This document shows, in pieces, positions 24,516-36,318 of a stretch of DNA of 64,000 nt (its first letter is position 1; every line of letters starts with the position of its first letter). Source of the DNA: Protopterus annectens (Eukaryota > Chordata > Ceratodontiformes > Protopteridae); the NCBI RefSeq assembly GCF_019279795.1, contig NC_056726.1, positions 1,137,643,382 through 1,137,707,381 on the forward strand. Direction: 5' to 3'. The translations under genes were made by a program, and so were the position numbers. The notes beneath the pieces were generated by a model, which worked only from the letters and a program-made list of their open reading frames with translations, was not told the origin of the DNA and made no database searches.

Positions 24516-25564
24516 GACTGAAAGTCTCTCCTGCTACAGCACCATGGTGGATAAGATTACGGTGTTTGAACTACAGTTTAAATAAAAGTAACTCAAAAAG
24601 ATATAAAGGGACACCAGGGACCTCCAGGACCCAAATCCTCCACACAGCAACAGAATGACAGTCCCATCTGGCTGTCAGAAGAAGAATCAACAAAATAGGT
24701 ACAACAAAATGAATGAATGGTTCCACTTTGACCATCCTTGGGATACTCAGGATTTTCAAAGAGAACCACACTCACTAGAACGAGACCTAATGGACCAGAT
24801 AACTAGCTATTTGCAGGTGCAAGCAACAACCTCATGAGCATGGGGACACCCTCCAACAATGGAAACTGGGAGACATATAGGATTAATCTTCCATTGAGTA
24901 GGAATTTTACATGTTCTTCATCTGGGTCCTAAGTCCACCTTACAAACTCTTTCACATAAGTTCTATTACTTCCTAACATTCCTTTTCAGGATTATCTTTT
25001 TAGCATTTTTCTACTTTTCTCTTCTCCTCTCAGCTTCTGTGAGGCAGATGCTGGATAAAATGCATCTGATGTCACAGGTGTTTAGTGCATTTTGGATGTT
25101 TTTCCCTATATCTCCATGCTCCATATTCTCCATATTCCATGCTCTAATCCTGACTAAAGTAATTTACTCTATCTAATCCATCTCTCTCTCCCTACTTTTC
25201 TTTCCATCCAGCTTCCTCTCTTTTTCTTTCTATCTCTACCTCTGTGAAGCCCTCCTCTTCATCTATCCTCCTTATGGCTACATATCTCTTACACACTAGT
25301 ATTTCTCTTTATCCTTGCTCTCTCTTTTTTCACTGCTTCTCTCTCCTTGATCTTTCAGCTCTCTTCTTGGTATTAAAACTTGTTAGTTTGTTCATTTGGA
25401 TGTTACTTTTTCCCTAGATTGTTCAACTTCCTCTTCTTTCTTCTGACAACTTTCTGTCATTTCTCTTGCCCTGCTCTTACTCTTACTATTCTTGTTTTTA
25501 GAAATAGGTAATAATGTGTATTATGAGTTATTTTTTTGTGCTTAAAATGTAATTCCTTTTTTAA
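24516..25564. other. No gene recognised; pyrimidine-rich second half
   Basis: 24655-24837 is open on the plus strand but unrecognised. 25150-25460 is C/T-rich and may be LINE-A 3' UTR leading to the tail at 25565. Confidence 0.4.
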
Positions 25565-25668
25565 ATGTGGAGCTTTTCTCCCCGGGCCTCTGCTGAAAAT
25601 GGAAATATATCCAGTTGGACTAGCCCGGTCAACAAATGTAAAATAAAATAAAATAAAAATAAATATCT
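25565..25668 (+). mobile_element. LINE-A 3' tail (copy 4)
   Basis: Near-identical to the ends of the other LINE-A copies (GGAGCTTTTCTCCCCGGGCC, then GACTAGCCCGGTCAACAAAT and an AATAAAATAAA-type repeat). No RT coding is attached, so it is a severely 5'-truncated insertion or a SINE that borrowed this tail. Confidence 0.8.
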
Positions 25669-25710
25669 TGCCCAGGGTCACCACACTTCTCTAGGGTCTA
25701 GTTAGGAAGA

Positions 25711-26455
25711 CATCATCATCATCACCAACTCCCTTTTTTCCCATTTTCTATACGAGGTCAGGGTGTTGTGTCCACTGTCACCATCTTTGTCAATTCAGTG
25801 ACAGTATCCTACCTTCTTCAACAGTCATGCCTGTCTAAGATTTTCTCACATGCAATCAATCCAGCCCTTTGCTGGATGCTCTCTGTTCCATTTGCCTTCT
25901 TCTTGCCTGTCCCAAATCTTCATAACCAGAGTTTTTGTGTTTCTGCACATGTTACCGAACCACTATAATATGTTGTCTTTGACCTTCTCTGCAATTAGAG
26001 CTACTTTGGCTTCTGCCCTGATATCCTCCTTTCATCTTTCCAACATTGTGTATCCTACTACTCACCTCAGACACTTTGTCTACATCACATCTAGTATCCT
26101 CATTTGCTCTGCCTTTACTGCCAGGTTTCTGTACCATACAGTAGTACTGTTTACACCACTATTTTGGACACCTCACTTTTCAGCTTCTTTAGCATTCTGC
26201 TATCATACACTACCCTGACACTGTGCCACTTTGCTGCAGCCCCTCTGTGTCTATCTTTGACCTCCTCATCAGCCTTCCCTTCTCCCCAACCACTTCTTTC
26301 AGATATTTGAAGTTGTTAACCTGTACCACTATTTCCCCTTCTATTTCAATTCTTAGTTTCTTCTGATTTCCCCATTTGCTGCCATTACCACTGTGTTATC
26401 TATACACATTTTTGTCCCATGTGCCTTCAGTTTTTCATTCCTTTCCCCTCATAGC
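25711..26455 (-). mobile_element. RTE-type LINE, 3' part
   Basis: Minus-strand 3' region of an RTE element, ending at the plus-strand ATCATCATCATCA (25713-25726), the reverse of the GAT-repeat tail typical of RTE. The body matches RTE ORF2 C-terminal sequence by its antisense text (for example CCATACAGTAGTACTG at about 26136 and TTTGAAGTTGTTAACCTG at about 26305). Heavily decayed. Probably the downstream part of the RT fragment at 29526-30640. Confidence 0.65.
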
Positions 26456-26871
26456 TCTCAACCTCTTGGCACAAAAAATCTGGACAAAGCCAAAACAATG
26501 GGGGGACAATGCTCCCAAAATAGGGACACATTTTAAATATTGCTCTTATAAACTTAGAAAGTTCCTAGAATAAAATTTCTTGTGTTACCATGCATTTTCT
26601 GAAGGACATGAACTCTGAAACTCAAATGGTTGTCATTATTTAGTGAATTCAGCACTCACTGATTTGCCCCAAATCCAGTAAATCACAAATTTCATGAAGA
26701 GCACACCAAAAATATGAGGCAAAAATTGGGACGTTCAGGAAAATCTGTACATTTGAAAAGTATGTTTCCCCTGTCTTTTGCTGAAGTTCTTGCTCAGATT
26801 CCATCTGTAATGCTACATTGTTTTCGTGCAGTAACTTTGCTGATTTGTCTGCTTCAGCCTCTTTGCTGATC
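26456..26871. other. Unclassified spacer
   Basis: Starts near a CATAGCTCTCAACCTCTTGG segment. Minus frame 26873-26649 is open for 74 codons but unrecognised. Possibly another small insertion in the RTE. Confidence 0.35.
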
Positions 26872-27393
26872 ATAGGTTCATAGGATCATAAGAAGTTACT
26901 AGGTTATTTGCCCTGAGGCCCTTACAAGCCTAGACAAGAATTTAGCCCATGTTCCAACATGTCAGCACCCTATGACATTGTCCAGCAGGGAGACAGGTGG
27001 AATTCCATGGATGTATTTTCTGTTCCCCAGCCAGTTATCCAAGTTGCGCTTAAAAAGGTTTAATGAGGTACTCTGCTTTACGTGAAGTGGGAGTCTATTT
27101 CACAAAAGAGGGAATCTCTCGGACACAAATCTGTACCCCCAACAAGTCCTAGTAATGTCACAGACCAGGTTGAGGTTTTGCATGAGGGTTACTCGAGTGG
27201 AGCTTGACCTGCAGATATGCAGCATTTCCATCAGGACAGAGTGTGGGATTGCTTTGTATGCCAGACAGAGGTCACCTCTGAGGAGTCTGTAGGAGACTGA
27301 ATAGATGGACAGGGCTTTTAGCCTATCTGTGTAGGGTAGATGTTTGAGGCCTTGGATTCTCCAGGTGAGGAACCTCTGTAGTCTCTCCAGCTG

Positions 27394-28341
27394 CTATATG
27401 TGCTTTGTGAGGTACATGTCGAAAGGGACATTGTACTCAATAATGGGTTTTATAAGGGAAGAATACAGGGATGTTATGACCACCTTGTTCCTGGATGAAA
27501 TACCCTTACTAATGAGGTGGGCCATGTAGAAAGCTTTCTGTACAATGGAGGCAATATGGTGGTCAAAAGTCAGTTTGCTATCAACTTGAGTGCCCAAGTC
27601 CCTCACGACTGATTGCTTGCTTAGTGCCTTATTATCAATGTATTATTTTGTCCGGACTTCTCTCTCCCCCCAAAAGGGATGATGACGATGATGAAGCATT
27701 TTTTGGCATTCAGTTTGAGGCCATGTTTCTGGCATCAGTCATCAGTCATTTGTTTGAGTGAGACCTTCTTGGAGGATGCCCACATCACTAGGGGAATTGA
27801 TGACAGCACCCAGCTTGCAGTCATCTGCAACCTTGGTCAGCCATAGCCCATTAGATTTGGCCTGTACCTCTGAGAAGTATATCCCAAACAGCAGAGGCCC
27901 CAAGACCAATCCCTGGAGTATATTACTTGTTACGGGTCTACTACTTGATCTGGCTTTCTCTATTTTGACAAGGTGGTTTCTATCAGTGAGCCAGTTTGCC
28001 ACCCATCTGGTAAGATATGGATTGATGCATAGTTGAGAGAGTTTATCTGTTATACCTGAGTGGGGAATAGTATTGAAGGCCTTGGCCAGATCAAGGTAGG
28101 CGGTGCGCACAATCTTCCCCTCTTCTATGGCCTTGGTGACTGTCTCATAGAAGTTGACCAAATTTATGAGACATGACGTTCCCTTGACTAAACCAAACTG
28201 TGTGGGATCAAGTGTCTGGAGGCTGCCAATGTCCTTGTTAAAGAGGTCCATGACAATCTGCTCCATGGCCTTGTAGATCAGGCTAGTGAGGCTGATGGGT
28301 CTATAATTTCCTGGATTGGTGGGCGCTCCACATTTGTGCAA
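27394..28341 (-). pseudogene. CR1 reverse transcriptase (copy B1)
   Basis: The open frame at 28341-27742 shows NPGNYRPISLTSLIYKAMEQ (RT finger), DPTQFGLVKGTSCLINLVNF, the motif A block YLDLAKAFNTIPHSGITDKL with the catalytic D, NILQGLVLGPLLFGIYF (motif B; the usual V-P-Q-G-S has decayed) and TKVADDCKLGA (motif C, V-A-D-D). After a frameshift, 27606-27394 gives the thumb region LGTQVDSKLTFDHHIASIVQ. Close relatives lie at 31389-31129 (minus) and 35646-36222 (plus). Confidence 0.85.
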
Positions 28342-28580
28342 AGGGATGACAGTAGCTGTCCTCTACTCAGCTGGGACAAAGCTGGTACTCAGGCTTTGAC
28401 TGAATAGGGTGCCTAATTGTGCTGCAAGTTCTTGCCTGTGTTCATGTAGGATGCAGCCTGGGATGTTATCTGGTCCCATGGAGGCTGTATTTTTTGCCTT
28501 TGAGAGGGCAGCGATGACTTGCTCCCTAGAGATAGATAAAGATTAGGGGAGGGGGCAGGTACTGGGGATGTCCTGTTTTA

Positions 28581-28796
28581 CTAATGGGTGGACAGAGGAG
28601 TGAAGTTTTCACTGAACCTGTATGCTAGCAGGTTGGCTATATCTACAGCGTTTGTGTATGTGGTGTCCTTAACCACCAGTTCTGAGCAGATCTGGGTGCT
28701 TCCCTTGAGATTGTGGACATATGTGAAGAAAGCCTTATGATTGTCTTTAGTAGATGTGGCTAATTTGGACTTAAAGTTTGCTTTGGAGGATTTCAC
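28581..28796 (-). pseudogene. CR1 EN-RT linker (copy B1)
   Basis: Open for 71 codons, with KDNHKAFFTYVHNLKGS. This matches 50725-51006 of CR1 copy B4 (KDNHKAFFKYVQNLQGN), so it is the linker between endonuclease and RT. Confidence 0.8.
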
Positions 28797-28934
28797 TAGT
28801 ACTCATATTTCCTTGTTCAGGCTAAGGAGAGATTGCTTCCAATTAGACACCTGCTCCTTATTGGTCCTGGACAGCAATGTTTTCCTTTTATTATAGAGTT
28901 TATTTATTGTAGATGTCCACCAGACAGGTTTACT

Positions 28935-29525
28935 CTACCTTGAGGAGGATGATTTCATCCTGTCTGGTATTCCCGATTCCATGCTGCTATATAAATGCTC
29001 ATATAGTACTTTGGTGTAGGTTTGGACATATGTGCCAGTTCCTATGGAGGGGGAGGGGGCTGTAAAGCTGTTTATACCTTCCCACAGGAGGTTGTAATCA
29101 GCTTTGGAGAAGTTTTTTTGCTTGACCTTATCTAGGAGGGGGTCGGGGGAGGTGGGGACTTCGAAAGTGACTGCTTTGTGGTCGGATCTTACCAGGGATG
29201 ATGACACTGTAGGGATGCTGCAGTGGTTACTCATGTTGGTTAATACCAAGTCCAAGAAACTTTCAGCTCTTGTGAGGGTGTCAGTCAACCGGTCCAAGGC
29301 ATTTGTATTGACGAAATCAAGGAATCTATGATTATTTGTGTTTTGGCATGAGTATTTCTTCCAATCTATGGTTGGATAGTTAAAGTCACCCAGGATCAGG
29401 GTAAAGGGTTGAATCTTAATAGATTTGAAGAGGTCCAGATAGGTGGAGTGAGCATCTTGAGTCAGAGTTGGAGGCCTGTAGCTAGCTATGATTTGAATAG
29501 GGGTCTTGTCAATTGCTAACTGCAC
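28935..29525 (-). pseudogene. CR1 apurinic-type endonuclease (copy B1, partial)
   Basis: APE-like endonuclease that nicks the target for LINE integration, missing its N-terminal third. Motifs seen: IIASYRPPTLTQDAHSTY, LILGDFNYPTIDWK (G-D-F-N), FLDLVLTNMSN, and RSDHKAVTFEV with the catalytic S-D-H. The frame is open over 196 codons. The 5' truncation at 29525 coincides with the junction to RTE DNA. Confidence 0.88.
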
Positions 29526-30640
29526 CTGGAGTGTTTCATGATGTAGCCATCACCACTATGAACAGCAATGGGCTCAGAGCTGAACACTGATGCATACCAC
29601 CTCCCACCTGGAACCCCTCTGTGAGACCGAGCACTGTTCATATTTGAGTCATTAGGTCCTTGTAGATAGCCTGCACCAATCCTATCAATGTTTTTGGGAC
29701 TTCCTATCACTGGATGACTTCCCAAATCAACTTTCTTTGGACCTTGTCATATGCTTTTTCCAAGTCCAGGAATGCCCAGCTGGACCCTGTCCTCATTTTT
29801 AGTTTCTTTTCGACTATCTGCCGCATCTTTCTGCAAACATTGGGGCAGTTGTGCTGTATCCTGATCTGAAGCTGAATTGCTCATCTCCCATCTTACCTTC
29901 TACTACTCTGTGTATTCATTTATCAGTCACCATCTTCAGACCCTTCCTGCAGTGTGACAGGAGACTGATACCTCTGTACTGCCCAAAGTTGTGAAAGATA
30001 CCTTTGTTCTTGAATGCAGACACTAGTATACTTATTCTCCAGTCATCAGGGATACATATATTTTTCTCCATACTGCTATGAGTACCCTCAAGAGCTATTT
30101 CTCTCCTAACTTGCCCAATATCTTGATCATATCTGCTGAGACCTCATCTAAACCTGCTGCGTTGCCTGACTGCATTTTCCTTAATGCTGTTCTTACTTCT
30201 TCTAGTGTGCGCTCCTCCTCTTCTTTCATCATAGGTTGCGTCTGGGGTGGTACAGCTTCTGCAGGGTTTTCTTCATTCAGAAGCTGCTGAAAGTACTTTT
30301 TCTATATGCCTTTGATTACCTGTGGGGTGGTGAGTAGGTTGTTGCTGGCATCCTGTATGAAGGGTGTCTGACTATCTTGTTTGTCATTCCATCTATGCCT
30401 TGCAGGCTAATTAAGTTTCTTTGTGCCATCTACTAAGTCACTTTCCAAAAGATGGTAGATTGCCTCTGATGCCTTGTTCTTTGCCATTGAAACTCCTCCC
30501 TTAGCCTCTGTTTGCCAGCCATTATTCCTTCTTAGAATGGTTTGTCTTTTCTACATCCCACTTCTTCATGCACTCTTCCTCAAATTTTGGCTTTCTGGAC
30601 TTCTCAATTCTATTACCAGCTTTTCTTATGTACCTTATAG
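29526..30640 (-). mobile_element. RTE-type LINE, RT part
   Basis: Minus-strand RTE RT in several frames: DDWRISILVSAFKNKG and QYRGISLLSHCRKGLK (about 30050-29930), DEQFSFRSGYSTTAPM (about 29890), DLEKAYDKVQRKLIWEVI with the motif A D (about 29765-29710), and GLTEGFQVGGGMHQCSALSP then LLFIVVM (about 29625-29545). The catalytic YADD block would follow but is cut off where CR1 B1 begins. Confidence 0.8.
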
Positions 30641-32076
30641 GCTCATAAGTTCATAGAAGGTTACTAGAATAATGGCCCTAGGGCCTTTAAATGCCTAACC
30701 ATGTTATACTTGTGTCCTCTAACTGACCTTGGTTAGGTGGTCGTTATTCACATAGCGAGTCTATGATCATCACCAGCTACCCTTGTCCATGAGGGACATA
30801 AGTGCTATCCCTGAAGTGAATTTACAGTCTCCCATCCAGTTGTCTAGGTTGTGCTTGAATAGAGTCATTGAGGAGATCTGCTTCACATGAATTGGGAGTT
30901 TATTCCAGAGGAGTGTCAATATTTGGGAGATATATTGGTCTTTCCAGGACAATCTGTTAATGTCACAGGCTAGGTTGAGATCCATGAAGTGTGTGACTCT
31001 CGTCCCATTTGATTTGTGGATGTGCAGCATTTCCATTAGGGCAGGGTCAGAGACTGCTCTGGATGCAGGCACAGATCATGTCTCAGCAGCCTATAAGATA
31101 CAGAGGGGTTGCAGTCTTTCCAGGTAGGTCATGTTTTGGAGGACCTAAATTTTCTTGGTGAGAAACTTCTGTGGTCTCCCCAGCTGCTGCAGATGTCAGG
31201 TGAGGCACATGCAAAATGAGCATTGTACTCTATTAGGGGTCTGATGAGGGTCAAGAGCAGAGGAATTATAACATCTTTAGTCTTGGATGTGATGCCCTTA
31301 CGTATGAGATGCATAATGTAGAAGGCTTTCCTTAACACTGTGGACATTTGGTGATCAAAGTTTTGATTGCTATCAACCTGTGTTCCCAAATCTCACACCA
31401 GTGGGTTTGAGTTTAGGGTGGTGCTGTCAATATTGCAATTAGCAGGGAATTTCTCTTTGCCAAAGGGGATAATAATGCACTTTTTTGTGTTTAGATTTTG
31501 TCTGTGGCTTTGGCACCAATTATTTGTCTGTGTTAGAAGCTTTTGCATTAAGTTAACATCATTGGGGGAACTGAATGATTGCATCCAGCTTGCAATCATA
31601 AGTTTACTTGGTAAGCCATAGGCCATATATTTTTACTTGGACTTCAGAGAAATAGATTCCAAACCATAGAGAGCCCAGCACAGATCCTTGTGGTTCACCA
31701 CTGGTAAATGGTCTAGTGGTAGAGGTGGAATCCCTAACGTTGACAGTATGTGTTCTGTCAATGAACAAGTTGGCTACACATCTAGTGATGTAAGGGTTAA
31801 TCCCCAGCTAGAAGAGTTTCTCAATGCGATCTGAGTGGGGGATTGTGTCAAAAGTCTTGGCTAAGTCAAGATAGGCAGTATGAGCTGTTTGCCTTCATCC
31901 AGGGCTTTGTTGACATTTTTAAAGAAGTCCACCAGGTTTAATAAGCATGTTCTATCCTTAATGAAGTCAAATTGGGTCGAGTCAAGAGTTTGAAGGTCAC
32001 CTATGTCCTTGTTGATAAGGTCCATGATGATTCTTTCCTTGGCCTTGCAGATAAGGCTGGTAAGACTTATGGGTCA
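30641..32076 (-). mobile_element. CR1 LINE copy B2, 3' part
   Basis: Minus-strand CR1, heavily decayed, ending near 30641 with a decayed octamer end. Readable pieces: 31389-31129 (GTQVDSNQNFDHQMSTVLRK and IRPLIEYNAHFA), 31072-30770 (C-terminal region with LLWNKLPIHVK) and 31626-31393. The catalytic core lies between about 31626 and 32000 with stops. It is interrupted at 32076 by a retroviral LTR and resumes at 36824. Confidence 0.8.
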
Positions 32077-32603
32077 TGTTAACGTGAAATCATAGTAATC
32101 ATGAAATAAAATAACTGTAGGCTCTGTAGAGGTTAACCATTTATTAGATCATGCATGTGTGGGAGACAGAACTGAGGTCAGTAATGTCTCCCTAAACAAG
32201 TACATCCAGGTACTTTTATAAAAAACTACAAGTGTAAATAAAAAGTGTTAGCTATCATTCCACTGCCAGCACCCAATAAAAATTTGTTTACTACTATGAT
32301 CTGTAAATGTAGTTATTCATTAGAACAGTACTAAATATCTAAATTCAAATACATCAATGTGTTAGAAATAAGCTAGTTAAAATATCCTTTTCCCAACTCA
32401 GCAGCAGTAATATTACAATGGTGAAATGTTTTCATGAGAAACTAGAAGTAATGCAGTCTTCAGCAGACTGATAGATTTTAATCTGTTCACATGTTCTGCC
32501 TATTTAGCAGTTTCAGCAAAATTCATTAACATGTACAAACTATAATATGTCACTTAGAGTTTCACTTCCTGCTTAACTTCAGTATGAAGTTTAACCCTTT
32601 ACA
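32077..32603 (-). repeat. ERV 3' LTR
   Basis: On the minus strand it starts TGTAAAGGGTTAAACTTC and ends CACGTTAACA, in the TGT...ACA form. A short purine-rich AAATGAGGGA precedes it, fitting a polypurine tract. It aligns with 36319-36823 (for example GTGGGAGACAGAAC and GTCTCCCT in both). Confidence 0.85.
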
Positions 32604-33290
32604 ATCCCTCATTTTATGCTAAGAAAGCATCACACTCCTTAAAAATTACTCATATTCTAACCTCTGTACAATTTATCATACGTTTTCCCAAAATAGATTC
32701 CAAACCGTAGAGGGCCCAGCACAGATCCTTGCAGTCTTTCTAGGTTGTCATCATCTTGACATTCATTAGTACATTCTGCAATTGATCCCATTTCAAACTC
32801 TTTAGAATTTAAATGCTGTAATATTGTTTTAGATATAGATGCAATTAGTTTAGTTATTAAAGCTTTGCATACGAATAGGAATAAAAATGCAAGTACAATT
32901 TGAATACCTATAAGCATAAAAACTTTCAACAAGGTTCCCCCATCCTGAAAACAAGTTGGTTAACCATGCCCATTGTGAACTTTCTGCTTCATTACTTAAT
33001 ACTTCTAGTAACTTAGACAATTTTCTTAATTCCCAGATTGATTTGGCAGTCCCATATGCAGGTAGTATTCCTGCTCCAGAGATTACATCGTCACCAAGGT
33101 CCATGTGAAAAAGTCCTTTCATAGCTGTTTGTTCTAAATCATGATGATAAATCCAAAAAGCATCAACTTTTCCAACTGGATTTTTTATAGTTTGTGTATC
33201 TCATGCATTATGAATTTTACATCTAGGCAAAGCATTAACGTCATATTGCTGGTGAACTTTACCAATGTAACAAGTCCCTCGCCAATTCAC
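32604..33290 (-). pseudogene. Possible ERV envelope TM remnant
   Basis: Read on the minus strand, one broken frame (33122-32850) has SGAGILPAYGTAKSIW and WLTNLFSGWGN. After a frameshift, a hydrophobic run VFMLIGIQIVLAFLFLFVCK (about 32927-32868) follows, which looks like a membrane anchor with a basic cytoplasmic side. Position just before the 3' LTR and this layout suit a transmembrane envelope subunit. Family is not resolved. Stops and shifts make it non-functional, and a small CR1-like patch (32690-32735) sits inside its end. Confidence 0.5.
32690..32735 (-). repeat. CR1 RT patch of about 45 bp inside ERV
   Basis: The plus-strand text AATAGATTCCAAACC, then GCCCAGCACAGATCCTTG, matches CR1 B2 at about 31650-31692, the motif B region. 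On the minus strand it reads QGSVLGPLRFGIYF. It has no CR1 3' end, so it is not an ordinary insertion. Confidence 0.75.
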
Positions 33291-33550
33291 TGCTGTAATT
33301 AAATCAAAAGGTGTTTCCACAAAGTATTAGTTTAAGGACGTGCACATTTATGCAACCAGCTTATTGTATGTTTTTTATTTTTTATAATTTTCCCCTAACA
33401 GATTTGTTTGTGTTTCAGTTGAATTGTACAAGTTATAGGTCACATTAAAGTTACAAAAACTTTTGAAATGATTTCTTGTGGCCATATTTTTTTATATGAC
33501 AAAAATCTGGCATTTTAACAGGGATGTGTACACTTTTTATATCCACTGTA
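33290..33550 (+). mobile_element. Tc1/mariner 3' end
   Basis: The sequence AAAGTATTAGTTTAAGG through GTGTACACTTTTTATATCC to CACTGTA is the recognisable terminal segment of a vertebrate Tc1-like transposon. It ends at TA (33549-33550), as expected for TA target sites. Transposase coding is absent and the other terminus was not found. Confidence 0.7.
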
Positions 33551-33665
33551 GATTATTTCCTGGTGGTAGGTAGGAGGCAATAGTTATGATGGTTTTATGT
33601 GGATTTACTTCAAATCGGGTAGTTAGAATTTCTCCTTCTGATAGATCTGGGGGAGTACAGATTAA
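33551..33665 (-). mobile_element. LINE-A endonuclease scrap
   Basis: On the minus strand it reads LSEGEILTTRFEVNP followed by IASYLPPGNN. This matches the LINE-A endonuclease at about 54190-54080 (NSEILTTKLQLN, CMYIPPGNN). It is only about 115 bp, abutting the Tc1 end. Confidence 0.7.
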
Positions 33666-33689
33666 TTTTTCAATTTTGAGGAAATGTTT

Positions 33690-35180
33690 ATACATGATGG
33701 TATGCTTATACATGATGACATGCTTCAGCATGTTTTTTTTTTTCTTGTTGGCCAACTGCCTTCTTTCCCTAGTTAAACTATCGGTAATGTGTTTGTTAAA
33801 ATGCCACTTCAATGAGGCCTGAATAAGTCCTACTTCATTGTCGTGTATGGTCCATAAATGCAAAGGAACAGATTTTAGCAATTCTGCATCAATAGCTTGT
33901 ACAGGATCAAGTTGAGGAAAAAGAGAGAAAAGCAGTTGTTCGTCTAAGGTGTCTGCAACAGAAGACATATACAACACCAGGGACATTAGAAATGTTCACT
34001 GAAGCTTTAAGATCTTCTAAAGTAGGATTTTGTAACTGCACGTGACCTATCAAAATTATGGCATATTTAGCTGGATTTGTCATTATTGAAGGAAGGGAGT
34101 CTAAAATAGTTTGCATATCTACTGCTGACCATGAGCAAGCCACATTAATAGTGGTGTGTGTAACATTATTTTTACCATGTACAGGATTTGTAAGTTGCTG
34201 TAATGGGTGCAGTGAGTTGATTATGAGCTGTCTTCCTCTTCAGAGGGAGAAGCCATGTCAGTTTTGTCTGGGTTGAATTTGACTGGTCCAAAATAACCCT
34301 CTCTGTCTATAATAATGGGGAATTGCTTAATACATTTATGAAATCTTAGTTTTTGCCATCTGAGAAATGAAGATGATAACCCCTTTTTGTGTTGTTTGGT
34401 GAAGTCCATATACATTTAGGGGACTTCTGAATGGGTATGATGGAATATAGAAGAAGTGTGTGGGGCAATTGAAGGGGTGGATGTCTGGGGCTAAGATAGA
34501 TTTGAAGTTGTGAATGACTCAGAGGTTTGCCTTGACTGAGAAGACAGTGAAGTAGCAACTTCCATAGTGGAAGAAAAAAGCAGGAATTTGCTGATCAGGG
34601 GAGTAGGGTGGTGGAGGGGTAGTGGATAAGATTACACAGTCATCATCAGATGACTCATCACAAGTGATTTGTAGTATTTCAAGCTCTCTAAGTGGGTAAA
34701 GCCCATGACCACCCTGTCCCTTATGGCTTGAACACTGGGATGAGGTTAACACTTTTATTTGCTGCTTACAATTGTGTTGTAAGTTTAGCTGCTTTGTGTT
34801 TGAAAGTACAAACTATGGAATCTTTTCTTGTATCTTTAGCTTCTACTTAACAGGCATTAAAAGCTGAGTAGCAGTTTACAAGAACTTTATTACCTTTTTC
34901 TTTAAGTCTCTTCTGTAAATGTAATAAAATATTTCCATTGAAACTCCCAGTGGGAGGAAAAGTTAGTTCACCATCATTTTTAGTTATCTCTTGCCATTTA
35001 TCTAGAAATAAAACATGTATCCTTATTACAGTGATGAAACATATATGTCTTGCCGGAGTGCCCTGCTCTAGTTCTTCTAAAGTACCACACTTGCTCTTAT
35101 TGCAAAGAAATTATGCAATGCTGTATTATATCTTTAAAAAAGATAACCCATACAACATATCTACACTCATTCAGAAATAA
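33690..35180 (-). pseudogene. ERV gag-like region with PPPY late domain
   Basis: Minus-strand, read from 35180 down. A matrix-like stretch lies at about 35080-34850 (it includes FLDKWQEITK). The open frame 34752-34519 follows, where an acidic patch is followed by PPPPYSP, the PPxY late-domain motif that recruits ESCRT for budding in many retroviral Gag proteins. Further on, 34143-33907 has SWSAVDMQTILDSLPS and NPTLEDLKA, a capsid N-terminal-like pattern. Frames are broken several times. The part at 33986-33690 (LWTIHDNEVGLIQ) is unassigned. No pol follows. Retroviral genus is not determined. Confidence 0.55.
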
Positions 35181-35619
35181 AATCTTTGTTTGTTAAACAA
35201 AGTATCCCACACTGATGCAAAATGAAACATATTGCAAAGCAACTGTGCGTTTGCAATGTCATATTGTATCTTAAAAAGATATCTCACAATAATACGAAAA
35301 CCCACATTCATATAAAGTAGAGACATATGTTCTACAAAAAACCCACACACATACACAGAATAGACTTACCGATTGAAGAAAATTGCCTGGAAAGAGTAAA
35401 TAAAGTTTAGTATGTAAATAACAAGGTCTGCCAAACCTGAAAAGTCCAAATATGGTGCAGTTTGTAAACTAATGCTATGGAAAGGACACTAGACCAATAA
35501 CTGTCAGAGGGCCTAGAACTATCTATCTACAGCAGTAGCCCCCACAGAGTTCAGAAAAGAAATCTGAGTCATAAAATGGCAACATCATTTAAGGTAAAAA
35601 CATATTAATTAATCTCACC
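35181..35619 (-). other. ERV leader region, nothing recognised
   Basis: Lies between the gag-like region and the CR1 B3 insertion. I looked for a tRNA primer-binding site next to the 5' LTR and found none, partly because CR1 B3 sits at the LTR edge. Confidence 0.4.
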
Positions 35620-36318
35620 TTTGATAATCACATTGCCAAAGTGGTTAGAAAATCCTTCTGCATGGCCCACCTAATCACAAAAGGTTTGCATCTAGATCAA
35701 AAGAGGTCACTGTGCCCCTCTACTCATCACTCATCAGACCCATCATAGAGTACAACACCCCATTTGGGACGTACCTTACAAAACACCTGCAACAGCTGGA
35801 AAGACCACAGAAGTACCTCACCAAGAGGATCACTGGCCTCAAACAGATGCCCTCTGCAGCTCGACTGAAGAAACTCCAGCTGTACTACGTTGCATACCAC
35901 CTACTCAGAGGTGATCTCTGCCTGACATACAAGGCCATGTCCAACCCAGAATTGATGGACATGCTCAACCTAAAGAAATCCTTATCCCCTAGAGCCACAC
36001 GTTGTAGGGATCTAATCCTCACAACAATAATTAAGACGTGCTGGAGGGATAGATTCCTGTCCCAGAGACTTCCCATGCTTTAGAACAAGATTCCAATCTA
36101 CATTAGGCAGGTGTCCTCACTAACACTCATCAAAAGAAACCATGACAAGTGGATAGGAAACAGAAGGTTTACCCTGGGGATCACTTCAGTGGCTCTGCTG
36201 AACAGAGGCACAGGGAACTAATCTAAGGGGGCGGTGAAAGCCATCACATTCTGGCTAGGCTTATAAATGCTTTCGGGCAGATAGCCTAGTACCTACCTAT
36301 GAACCTATGAACCTATGA
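35620..36318 (+). mobile_element. CR1 LINE copy B3, 5'-truncated
   Basis: Plus-strand CR1 C-terminal RT and 3' UTR. The open frame 35712-36083 (EYNTPFGTYLTKHLQQLERP, then ITGLKQMPSAARLKKL) continues with LWNKIPIYIRQ in another frame to a stop near 36222. The 3' end is three octamers (CCTATGAA repeated, 36295-36318), the CR1 hallmark. It is inserted at the inner edge of the ERV 5' LTR, so it is younger than the ERV. Confidence 0.88.

Larger units (their letters stand above)
26872..29525 (-). mobile_element. CR1 LINE copy B1, 5'-truncated
   Basis: Minus-strand CR1 with endonuclease, RT and a 3' end carrying the CR1-type octamer (CCTATGAA on the minus strand near 26885). It begins inside the endonuclease at 29525 and interrupts RTE sequence. 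Coding stretches are listed separately; a few frameshifts separate them. Confidence 0.85.

Noticed and set aside
25850-26218. 122-codon plus-strand frame with hydrophobic segments
   Set aside because: Antisense to the RTE 3' coding region.
27758-28036. 92-codon plus-strand frame
   Set aside because: Antisense to CR1 B1 reverse transcriptase.
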